This document shows, in pieces, positions 24,531 to 32,203 of a stretch of 58,916 bases of DNA; positions within the stretch are counted from its first letter, which is position 1; every line of letters starts with the position of its first letter. The notes below the pieces were generated by a model. The model was not told the DNA's origin. It searched no databases and saw only the letters and a program-made list of their open reading frames with translations. The translations under genes were made by a program, and so were the position numbers. The stretch is taken from assembly GCA_017307785.1 (NCBI GenBank), contig JAFKGI010000046.1, positions 1 to 58,916 on the forward strand, read 5' to 3'. This DNA is from Vulcanimicrobiota bacterium. Lineage in GTDB: Bacteria > Vulcanimicrobiota > Xenobia > Xenobiales > JADMJV01.

Positions 24531-26383
24531 AATCGATCCGGCACAAACGCGGCATTCTGCTGATCATTACTTTGATTATCGTGGGCATCACCACGATGTT
24601 CTTGGGGGCCGGGTTGACCCTGACGCGCTCTTCCGGGGCGCTGGCGGGCTCCCAGGAGGATGAGCAGGTGGCCCTGGAGGCCGCTCAGGCGGGCGTGGCC
24701 TACGCACGCAATCGGCTGCAAGCGGACCCGGCCTGGCGGGGCGGCAACGTCAACGAGGTCACGGTCAACATGCCCGGCCAACTCTGGGTGCGAGAGGACC
24801 ACGGAAACGTGCTGGGTATCGTGGGCTCGGGCAATCACGTGGGTTGCTTTCGCATTCGCTTCAACTATCAGAATGGCTCCTCAGCTGCCGTTGGGGCCGG
24901 GATGACCATCAACAACCCTTACGTCTCCGAGAACAACTTGGATAGCGCCTCTCAGAAGCGGGTCTACCGGGCCGACCGCAGTGGTTTCGCGGTCGACCCG
25001 GCCACCAGTTTCTCTCCCTACGACTGTACCCGATACTCGGCCACTCTTCTCTGCGAAGGCGGGGGAGGCGACGGCCTGCGTGACCTGAGTCCGACCAATC
25101 TGGCGCCCGCCGCGGCCCAGCGCAACGTCAAGCGCAGGGTGGCCGAAGTGGTGATCGGGCGCAACCTCAGCCAATTGGGAGATTCTCCCATTTACGGCGC
25201 CAAAGACATCAATATGAACGTCAAGGACGCCGGTAAAGTCAAGGTTCGCAGCTCCGACGCGGGGGTACCGCCGCGGGCCCGCACTCTGCGGGACATTTAT
25301 ATCCAGGATGCCAATGGCGGCACCCACCCGACCGTCGACATGAGTTCGAAGGGCGAAGCCTTCGTCAATCAGAGCAACGGGGTGATGAAGGTCGACGGCG
25401 TGGACTCCACCGCCCCAACCGCCACCCAGGAAGACTCGAGCGGACGCTTCCCGCGCATCAAGTGGTCGCAGATCACCAAAGCCCCTCCCACCGCCACCAA
25501 CCTGGATGCCGGCACCTATGTCTGGCGACACAACCCGAGACGATTGGAATATTACGATCAGCCCTACGATCCGGCCGTCGGCCCCCCGGCCGCTTCGGTG
25601 ACGCCGAACGCCGTCTACAACAACAGCAATCCGCTGGCTCCCGGGGCCGTCTCGATGAACATGGGAAAACTATCGCTGACCATTACCCGGGACGTTTTCG
25701 TCAAGGCCAACGCGGGCGCCACCGGCGTCGCCATCGTGCCCGAGGACGGCTTGCTGGCGGCCATCCAGAATCGACCGAACGTCGAGATGGCCAAAGCTTC
25801 CTCCACGTCTCCCGCTCCCATCATCACCTCTCAGGGCGATATCTTCGTCAAAGGCAGTCTGCGCGGCCAGGGCTCGGTCACCACCGAGGGCAACGTGACC
25901 TTCCAGGGCACCAGCGTGCTGGAGGCCGACCAGGAGAGTCGCACCGCCATCTACGCCAAGGGTGACGTCACGCTCGAGCAGATTCCCCCGGAGATTGTCG
26001 CGGCCGGCAGTGTGGCCACCGGCTCGGGTGGCAGCGGGGGCAGTGGCGGCGGTTCGCCGGCCGTTCCGTTTCTGTCGACGTTGCCCGCGCCTCCTTTCGG
26101 CACTCCCTCTTTCCGGGACATTGCCTTCTCGGGACTGTTTTATACCCACGGCAGCGTCAAGGCGGATTTTCCGTCCGGCAACACCGATTTCTACTTCCGT
26201 GGAATGGTGGTGGCATTCGGAGCCGACCCGGACTCGCCGGCCGCTCCGGGTGACAACGGTCGTGGGCGCATCGATTTTACCGGCGGCAATGTCTATCTGG
26301 AATATGACTCGCGCTACGTGGTAGGGCCCATCAACCTGACCGGGCCCGCCTTACTCGAGGTCGAGAGCTACAACCTTTTGTAG
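24527..26383 (+). CDS. Very large PilX/GspK-like minor pseudopilin (set I, last)
   Basis: A 618-residue protein with a basic N-terminus, one TM helix (GILLIITLIIVGITTMFLGA, 9-28) and no Glu at +5. AALEAAQAG-like sequence after the helix (VALEAAQAGVAYARNRLQ) is typical of PilX N-terminal domains. The extracytoplasmic part carries beta repeats (DIFVKGSLRGQGSV, GNVTFQGTSVLEAD), a Gly/Ser linker (GSGGSGGSGGGS) and the shared C-terminal module (GLFYTHGSVKAD, FRGMVVAFGADP, LEYDSRYVVGPI). Its 3' end overlaps the convergent membrane-protein gene by 33 bases. Confidence 0.76.
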   Translation: MKSIRHKRGILLIITLIIVGITTMFLGAGLTLTRSSGALAGSQEDEQVALEAAQAGVAYARNRLQADPAWRGGNVNEVTVNMPGQLWVREDHGNVLGIVGSGNHVGCFRIRFNYQNGSSAAVGAGMTINNPYVSENNLDSASQKRVYRADRSGFAVDPATSFSPYDCTRYSATLLCEGGGGDGLRDLSPTNLAPAAAQRNVKRRVAEVVIGRNLSQLGDSPIYGAKDINMNVKDAGKVKVRSSDAGVPPRARTLRDIYIQDANGGTHPTVDMSSKGEAFVNQSNGVMKVDGVDSTAPTATQEDSSGRFPRIKWSQITKAPPTATNLDAGTYVWRHNPRRLEYYDQPYDPAVGPPAASVTPNAVYNNSNPLAPGAVSMNMGKLSLTITRDVFVKANAGATGVAIVPEDGLLAAIQNRPNVEMAKASSTSPAPIITSQGDIFVKGSLRGQGSVTTEGNVTFQGTSVLEADQESRTAIYAKGDVTLEQIPPEIVAAGSVATGSGGSGGSGGGSPAVPFLSTLPAPPFGTPSFRDIAFSGLFYTHGSVKADFPSGNTDFYFRGMVVAFGADPDSPAAPGDNGRGRIDFTGGNVYLEYDSRYVVGPINLTGPALLEVESYNLL

Positions 26384-26974
26384 GCGGGCGCCGAGGCCGG
26401 TCCAGTAGCCCCACCAGGCCACGATGCCCAGCAGTTTCAAGCCGTCTTCGAGCCACATCGCCAGGCCTTCGTCGAGCATCAGCGCATTGCGCTCGGAGAG
26501 CAGGTGGCTTTCCATGAGCATATCCACCGCTACCGAGCCCCCCAGGCAGAAAATGGCCGCCAGCAGGACGGGGTCGAACAGGTAAGGGCGGATGGCGCGC
26601 AGACTCAGCCCCAGCAGGCCCGCATAGAGCGCGTAGAGAGCCGGCTGCATCACCGTGTAATGAACTCCCGCCAGATTCGGCAGCATTTCTTCGTGCAACA
26701 TCAGGCCGTCGTCGAGTCCGAGCACCAGGCTGAGCAAGCCCGGCAAAAGCAGCGTGGGGCGCAATTTCGGCTGGCTCCAGGCAAGGAACAGCAAGACCGT
26801 GGCCGTGCTGAACCAGAGCACCACGCCCGCGTTGGAGAGCAGACCGGTGTAGGGGGGAACCCCGGCCAGGGCGCTGGGGTCGACGGTCAACCGCTGGATC
26901 GTCAAAGTGCCCTGGCCTTTCAGCCAGAGCAACACCAGCAGAGGTAAGGCCCACAAGGCGACCAGCCGCTTCAT
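26351..26974 (-). CDS. Unknown integral membrane protein with intramembrane acidic motifs
   Basis: A 207-residue protein with about six hydrophobic helices. Two motifs stand out: LGLDDGLMLHEEM in the middle and WLEDGLKLLGIVAWWGYW near the end; each places acidic residues, and the first a His, at a membrane boundary. A metal- or proton-dependent membrane enzyme or carrier is possible, but no family was recognised. It ends inside the 3' end of the convergent pseudopilin gene and has no co-directional neighbour close upstream. Confidence 0.7.
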   Translation of the reverse strand: MKRLVALWALPLLVLLWLKGQGTLTIQRLTVDPSALAGVPPYTGLLSNAGVVLWFSTATVLLFLAWSQPKLRPTLLLPGLLSLVLGLDDGLMLHEEMLPNLAGVHYTVMQPALYALYAGLLGLSLRAIRPYLFDPVLLAAIFCLGGSVAVDMLMESHLLSERNALMLDEGLAMWLEDGLKLLGIVAWWGYWTGLGARLQKVVALDLE

Positions 26975-27006
26975 CGCTTCAAACTACCGGTAGGCTACGC
27001 CCTGGT

Positions 27007-27576
27007 TTATTGAGCTACGGTCCATTTGTCGCTGTGGAAATATTGCAGGCCCTCGGGGGAGTGCTTGTACTTCCAGGATTGGGTCAGTTCGCTGGTTTCG
27101 TGCTTGCTGACGGGCAGGCCGAAGACGCTGTAGAAAGCGTCGTGCTTGTCGGTCACGGCGGCGCTGACTTCGTTGCCGTCCACGCGAAAGGTTTCGATGT
27201 GAGCGCCCTTGTCGCGCTTGAACCAGGACATCTCGTTGAGGGGCAGCGATTGGGAGTAGACGGTGGCATTCCCGTCTTTTTTCACATCCACCACTTCTCC
27301 GGACTTGTCTTCGTAGTGAAAATTGCCCTGAGCGTCCGCCTGAACGCCCTGGGCGTTGAGGTCCTGGACGCGATTCTGAATGGCCGCGATCTTCTGGTCG
27401 GCGGCTTCCAAAGTGGTCTTGTTGAGTCGCAGAAAGCCCTTGGTGGCGGGCCGCTCCTGCAGGCTGCCATCTTTGGCGTTGTAATACTCGGTGCCAAAAT
27501 CGAACTGCACGTCAGTGACTTTGGTGGGGCGAGCGGGTGGGGTGGCCGGAGCCTGGAACCTGGCGGAAATCTGCAT
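27007..27576 (-). CDS. Soluble protein of unknown function, 189 residues
   Basis: The protein begins MQISARFQAPATPPARPTKV, has no signal peptide, and continues with an alpha/beta region (LNKTTLEAADQKIAAIQNRV) and aromatic strands near the end (SWKYKHSPEGLQYFHSDKW). An ATG at 27585 would add three residues; GAGG nine bases before 27576 favours the later start. No family was recognised. Its Pro- and Ala-rich N-terminus resembles those of the proteins at 37.5, 38.6 and 39.3 kb. Confidence 0.6.
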   Translation of the reverse strand: MQISARFQAPATPPARPTKVTDVQFDFGTEYYNAKDGSLQERPATKGFLRLNKTTLEAADQKIAAIQNRVQDLNAQGVQADAQGNFHYEDKSGEVVDVKKDGNATVYSQSLPLNEMSWFKRDKGAHIETFRVDGNEVSAAVTDKHDAFYSVFGLPVSKHETSELTQSWKYKHSPEGLQYFHSDKWTVAQ

Positions 27577-27702
27577 TGGTAACATCCTCTTACTGCATCT
27601 CTATGTATGTCTCTGCAGTATGCGGATCCACTCTGAAAGTTCGCTGAACTTCCTGAAAAGTTTGTCATCCTGGCACGCCTCCAGGGCTGTTAAGCTCCCA
27701 GC

Positions 27703-28044
27703 ATGATCCAAGGGTGGATGAGCCGGATTTGTCTGGCGTTGTGCCTGGCTTTAACGCTGGCCTGCAACGCTTCGGCCGTGGAGCAGCGACTGCGCATTCT
27801 GCAGGCGCTCCAGGGTGTTCCGGCTGTACACGTCCCCCAGATGCTCATGACCCACGACCGGCCCGGCGGCCACGAGCTGCCGGTGCTGGACGCGGTGCTG
27901 CTGTCCACACTGGTGGCAGTGCTGCAAGTGCCTACCATGGTTTTGCCGGAAACCGAGTTTCTGGCCCAGGTTCCCCCTTCGGCGCCTACGCGCCGTCGCG
28001 TAAAACTACGCGGTCCCCCCGTGTCCTCCGTATCCCACCCCTGA
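27703..28044 (+). CDS. Small exported protein; leader ORF of efflux operon 2
   Basis: A 113-residue frame with a signal peptide (ICLALCLALTLACNASA). The mature part has VEQRLRILQALQGVP, a hydrophobic stretch LLSTLVAVLQVP and a basic Pro-rich end ending SVSHP. No family was recognised. An internal ATG at 27718 would also serve. The stop lies within the loop of a hairpin whose right arm covers the ribosome-binding site of the adaptor gene 31 bases downstream, so its translation should open that site. It may be both a small periplasmic partner and a translational switch. Confidence 0.55.
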   Translation: MIQGWMSRICLALCLALTLACNASAVEQRLRILQALQGVPAVHVPQMLMTHDRPGGHELPVLDAVLLSTLVAVLQVPTMVLPETEFLAQVPPSAPTRRRVKLRGPPVSSVSHP

Positions 28045-28065
28045 AACGACAATTTTATACGGAGG
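28025..28065 (+). promoter_or_regulatory. Hairpin masking the Shine-Dalgarno site of the adaptor gene
   Basis: CCTCCGTAT (28025-28033) pairs perfectly with ATACGGAGG (28057-28065), 9 bp with a 23-base loop. The right arm contains the GGAGG ribosome site of the adaptor ATG at 28075, and the stop codon of the upstream ORF (28042-28044) lies in the loop. A ribosome ending there would break the stem, giving translational coupling. Confidence 0.65.
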
Positions 28066-28074
28066 AAATTCGCC

Positions 28075-29487
28075 ATGTCGGCATCTTTGGATTCCGGCCG
28101 GCCTGAGCATTCCCGTCCTGGCTTGACGCCCGTCAAGCTCATGGTTCTGGGAGTCGTGGTCGTGCTGGTGTTGGTTCTATTGCTTGGTCTCGGGGTCGGT
28201 CCCCGGCGCCAGGCCGCTCAGAAGGTTCAAGAAAATCTCACCACTCTGGGGCAGTCCGCGCCCCAAGTCACCCTCATCCATCCCCGGGCGGAGAAATCCG
28301 ACCACCCGCTGCGCTTACCGGCCAGCCTGGAGGCCATTCAGGCCATCAAGATTCAGGCCCGCGTGGACGGCTACATCGGCCACTGGTATGCCGATATCGG
28401 CGATCGGGTGCGGGCTGGTCAGACGCTGGCCGACATTGAAGCGCCCGAGCTGCAACAGCAGGCGGCTGAAGCCAGGGCGGCCATTTCCGAGGCGGAAGCC
28501 CTGGTCGCGCAAGCACGTTCCGACGCGCGCCGGGTCGAAGCGCAAGCGGCCCAGCTCAAGGCCGATGAACAGGAAGCCCGCGCCACCGTGGGTCAGCAAC
28601 AGGCGGAACTGAAAGCGGCCCAGAGCGAGGCGGATTTCGCCAAAGTCTCCAATCAGCGATGGCAAAAGCTGGTCAGCGACCGGGCCATCTCCCTGCAGGA
28701 AGCCGACCAGCGCGCCGCTTCCTGGAAATCGGCCGAAGCCAATGTGCGCGCCATTCAAGAAAAGCTGCTGGCGGCCCGGTCGCGGGTGCAGGCGGCTCAA
28801 GCTCGCCAATTGGCTCTAAGAGCCGAGGTGCAGAGTGCCGAAGCGCGCATCGATTCGGCCCAGGCCCAGGTCAACGCCCGCGGCGCCGCCCTGGAGCGCA
28901 TCGCGGCCCAGCTGGCCTTTACCCGGGTGACCGCCCCCTTTGCCGGCGTCATCACCAGAAGGTCGATTGACGTCGGCAGTCTGGTCTCGGCCGGGGGAGA
29001 CAAAACGGCCCTTTTCGACCTGGCCCGCTCGGCCCGACTGCGCGCCTTCGCAGACGTACCGGAGGGAGAAGCTCCGTCGCTGCACGCCGGCTTACGCGCG
29101 GACCTGACCTTCAGCGAGTTCCCTCGACAGATTTTTCACGGCACCGTCACGCGCACGGCCGGAGCCCTGGATCCCACCACCCGCACACTGCGCACTCAGA
29201 TCGAGCTGGACAACCCGGGGCAACTCAACGCCGGCATGCACGCCGAAGTCGAGTTCGCCCTGAAAGCCGCCCCCGGTCTGGTGCTGCCCTCCACCGCCGT
29301 GCTCACCACCCCCTCCGGCCAGAAAGTCGCCACCGTTGACGGTCAGAACAAAGTCCGCTTTAAAAGCATCGAATTGGGTCGAGACTATGGTCAAGAGATT
29401 CAGGTGCTGCAGGGATTGGACGCCAGCGACCAGGTGATCAACTTTCCCCCCGACGACCTGAACGAAGGCGAGCAGGTGGCCCGGTGA
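28075..29487 (+). CDS. RND periplasmic adaptor (operon 2)
   Basis: A 470-residue HlyD/AcrA-type adaptor with an N-terminal TM anchor (LMVLGVVVVLVLVLLLGLGV). The lipoyl half follows (IQARVDGYIGHWYADIGDRV), then a long coiled-coil hairpin rich in Ala, Gln and Glu (about 130-270), the second lipoyl half with FTRVTAPFAGVITRRSIDVG, and a beta-barrel with LRADLTFSEFPRQIFHGTV. GGAGG precedes the ATG by nine bases but is in a stem. The stop overlaps the GTG of the first TolC gene. Confidence 0.92.
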   Translation: MSASLDSGRPEHSRPGLTPVKLMVLGVVVVLVLVLLLGLGVGPRRQAAQKVQENLTTLGQSAPQVTLIHPRAEKSDHPLRLPASLEAIQAIKIQARVDGYIGHWYADIGDRVRAGQTLADIEAPELQQQAAEARAAISEAEALVAQARSDARRVEAQAAQLKADEQEARATVGQQQAELKAAQSEADFAKVSNQRWQKLVSDRAISLQEADQRAASWKSAEANVRAIQEKLLAARSRVQAAQARQLALRAEVQSAEARIDSAQAQVNARGAALERIAAQLAFTRVTAPFAGVITRRSIDVGSLVSAGGDKTALFDLARSARLRAFADVPEGEAPSLHAGLRADLTFSEFPRQIFHGTVTRTAGALDPTTRTLRTQIELDNPGQLNAGMHAEVEFALKAAPGLVLPSTAVLTTPSGQKVATVDGQNKVRFKSIELGRDYGQEIQVLQGLDASDQVINFPPDDLNEGEQVAR

Positions 29488-30797
29488 CCCACTACCTGAT
29501 CGCCCTCCTCCTCGCCGGAGAACTGTCGCTGGACTATCCCGGCGTGGTCAAACTGGCCCTCAGCGACAACCTCACCTATCAGAGCGCCCGACTGCAAACC
29601 GATCAGGCCGAAGCCCGGGCCGAAATCGCCGAAGCCCAGCGCAATCCTACCCTCACGCTCAACGGCTTTTACGTGCACAACGACCTCAATCTGGTGCGCA
29701 GCCTGGAGCCGGATCGCACCCACATCCCCCAGGCCGAAGCTCAAGGCCTGGACGCCTCCGACCTCTACGTCACCGGTCAGAACCAGATGCTCAACCGCAC
29801 CGTGCTGGCCGTGCCCATATACACCGGTGGCAGGCTGGAAAGCCAGATGCATCGCCAGCGCCATCTCTTTCAGGCCAGCCAGTGCCAGTTGGAAACCCGG
29901 CGCCAGGCGACCATTCTGGAAGCCAAGCGGCAGTATCTGTCCTGGCTGCTGGCCGAGCGCAGCCAGGAAGTGGCCGTGCGCAATCAGGAGCAGGCCCGAC
30001 AACTGGAATCCGATACCTGCGCCCGTTTTCAAACGGGAGCAGCTACCGGCTATGACCTGATGCAGGGGCAACTGGCCGTGGCCCAGGCGGCTGATCGTCT
30101 CAAAGTGGCTGAAACGGCCCGCGAAAGCGAACGTTTGAAGCTGGCCCGCCTGCTGCATCAGCCGCTCGAACAAGCGATGCGACCGTTGGATCGGCTGGGC
30201 AGCCGTAATCTGCTGGCCGGGGAACCGGTCCTCGACGAGGATCCCCAGCAACTGGCTGCCCAGGCTTTGCAACAGCGGCCCGAGCTCGAACAGTTGCGCC
30301 ACACCATCGAATCCAGTCTGGATGATGAGGGCGTGGCCCGCTCGGGCAAATTGCCGCAATTGATCGTCAACCTGAACTACGACCTGATCGGCAACACCCT
30401 GAAACTGCGCGGGGGTTTCGCTCTGATCGCCTCCCTCTATGTGCCCATCTTCGACGGCGGCATGGCGGAAGCGCGCGGACACGAAGCTCAACTGCACCGC
30501 CTGCAGCTCAAGCATCAGGAGATGGCCCAGGCCGAAGAGATCGTCAAACAGGTGATGCAGGCGCACTGGAGTCTGGAGGAAGCCGAGAGTCGCTGGCGGG
30601 TGGCGGATAGCGCTCTGCGACGCACTCAGGAAGCGCTGCGTATTGCTCACAAGCGCTATGACGTGGGGGCCGGCACCACTCTGGAACTGGTCACCCAGAC
30701 GGCCGCTCTGGAGCGAGCCGACTACAGCCTGGCCCAGGCCGACTATCAGCGGATGCAATCGAGAGCGCAGCTGCGCTGGGCGGTGGGTGCCCCGTGA
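29484..30797 (+). CDS. TolC-type outer-membrane factor A (operon 2)
   Basis: A 437-residue channel protein with a GTG start and a short signal-like N-terminus (THYLIALLLAGELSL). It has the TolC duplication, with GQNQMLNRTVLAVPIYTGG in the first half and YVPIFDGGMAEARGHEAQ in the second, followed by HKRYDVGAGTTLELVTQ. It closely resembles the next gene over the whole length, so the pair arose by tandem duplication. GTGA overlaps occur at both ends. Confidence 0.9.
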   Translation: MTHYLIALLLAGELSLDYPGVVKLALSDNLTYQSARLQTDQAEARAEIAEAQRNPTLTLNGFYVHNDLNLVRSLEPDRTHIPQAEAQGLDASDLYVTGQNQMLNRTVLAVPIYTGGRLESQMHRQRHLFQASQCQLETRRQATILEAKRQYLSWLLAERSQEVAVRNQEQARQLESDTCARFQTGAATGYDLMQGQLAVAQAADRLKVAETARESERLKLARLLHQPLEQAMRPLDRLGSRNLLAGEPVLDEDPQQLAAQALQQRPELEQLRHTIESSLDDEGVARSGKLPQLIVNLNYDLIGNTLKLRGGFALIASLYVPIFDGGMAEARGHEAQLHRLQLKHQEMAQAEEIVKQVMQAHWSLEEAESRWRVADSALRRTQEALRIAHKRYDVGAGTTLELVTQTAALERADYSLAQADYQRMQSRAQLRWAVGAP

Positions 30798-32203
30798 TCT
30801 TTTTGCTCCTGTTGTTGCTGATCATGCCGGCTTTCGCCCAACCGGAGGCGGAACCCGATCTGGATGCCCGCATCCAGAATCTGCTGCAAGGTCAATCCAT
30901 CGATGGCCAGGACCACGCCATCGGCTACGGCCAGGTGGCCGGACTGGCTCTGCAGCGCAACCAGCGCCTGGCCGCCAGCGCTACCGAACCGGAGCAGGCC
31001 GTGGCCCGCTCCGAACAGGCCGAGGCGGCCCGCAATCCGACCCTTTCCAACAACTATTTCTACGTCCATCAGGATCAGAACCTGGTGGCTCAGAACCTGC
31101 CCAATACCCGCTACGTGCTGCTGGCCTCCGGCTACAACCTGGCTCAGTCTACCCTCTACACCCTCGGGCAGAATCAGATGCTCAATCGCACCAGCCTGTT
31201 CATCCCCATCTACACGGGTGGCCGTCTGGAATCGAACATGCATTTACAGGATCATCTGGCGGGAGCGGCCCGTCAGGACCTGCAGAGGCGCCGTCAGGAA
31301 ACGGCCTTTCAGGCCAAGCAGCAGTATCTGCAGGTGCTGCTGGCCCGAGAAAACCGCCACGTGGCCGACAAGCTGCTGGCCCAGGCCCAGGGCATTCAGA
31401 CGCTGGCCAACGCCCGCCTCAATGCCGGCGTGGCCAACCAGCTCGAGGTGTTGCAGGCCGAAGTGGCCGTGGCCAACGCTCAGGACGCCGAGGTCAAGAC
31501 GCTTAGCACCTGGCAGCAGGCCCAGGCCGACCTGGCCGTGGATCTGGATTTGCCGGTGTTGACCCATTTCCAGCCCGACGAAGAACTCAAGTCGCCGGAC
31601 CTGGTGGCCCAGGAGGCCCTGCCCGGCGGACAGCTCAAGGACTGGCTTTCGCTGTCGCTACAGCAAAGACCGGAACTGGAGGCCTTCCGCCAGCGGCTGC
31701 TGGCCAACCAGGAGGAAGCCAACGTGGCTCGCGCCGACCTGCTGCCGCAGCTGGGCCTGGCCCTCAACTACGATGTCATTGGCGCGCCCACGCGACTGGC
31801 CGGAGGGCCTTCGTTGATCGCCACGCTGAGCATCCCTTTGTATGACGGCGGCGTGACCAACGCCAAGATCAAAGAGATCGATTTGCACCGCCTGCAGATC
31901 AAGACCGAAGAACTGCACCAGTTGGAGGGCATCCAGCTGGAGGTGCGGCAGGCCGCTCTCCAGGTGAATGAGGCCGATCAGCGCCTGGAGACGGCGGTGA
32001 GCGCCCAGAAGAAAGCGGCCGAAGCTCTGCGCATCGCCGAGATTCGCTATCAGGTTGGCGCCGGCACTTCGCTGGAAGTGGTCGAGGCTCAAGCCTCGTT
32101 AGGCAACGCCGAGTTTGACCTGGCCGACGCCCACTTTCGCCAACTGCAGTCACGCGCCCAACTCAACCTGGCCCTGGGGCAGCCCCTGAAAGAAGGTAAC
32201 TAA
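30794..32203 (+). CDS. TolC-type outer-membrane factor B (operon 2)
   Basis: A 469-residue paralogue of the preceding channel, with a GTG start and a clear signal peptide (FLLLLLLIMPAFAQ). Corresponding motifs are GQNQMLNRTSLFIPIYTGG, LSIPLYDGGVTNAKIKE and IRYQVGAGTSLEVVEAQA. It is extended after the signal by about 30 acidic residues (PEAEPDLDARIQNLLQGQS) absent from copy A. Two outer-membrane factors for one adaptor and one pump is unusual: they could form hetero-trimers or alternative exits. The TAA overlaps the ATG of the pump gene by one base. Confidence 0.9.
   Translation: MIFLLLLLLIMPAFAQPEAEPDLDARIQNLLQGQSIDGQDHAIGYGQVAGLALQRNQRLAASATEPEQAVARSEQAEAARNPTLSNNYFYVHQDQNLVAQNLPNTRYVLLASGYNLAQSTLYTLGQNQMLNRTSLFIPIYTGGRLESNMHLQDHLAGAARQDLQRRRQETAFQAKQQYLQVLLARENRHVADKLLAQAQGIQTLANARLNAGVANQLEVLQAEVAVANAQDAEVKTLSTWQQAQADLAVDLDLPVLTHFQPDEELKSPDLVAQEALPGGQLKDWLSLSLQQRPELEAFRQRLLANQEEANVARADLLPQLGLALNYDVIGAPTRLAGGPSLIATLSIPLYDGGVTNAKIKEIDLHRLQIKTEELHQLEGIQLEVRQAALQVNEADQRLETAVSAQKKAAEALRIAEIRYQVGAGTSLEVVEAQASLGNAEFDLADAHFRQLQSRAQLNLALGQPLKEGN

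Noticed and set aside
26331..26954. Alternative minus-strand frame overlapping the membrane-protein gene at 26351-26974
   Set aside because: Same region in another frame with an Arg/Pro-rich translation; the 26351-26974 frame has clear membrane helices.
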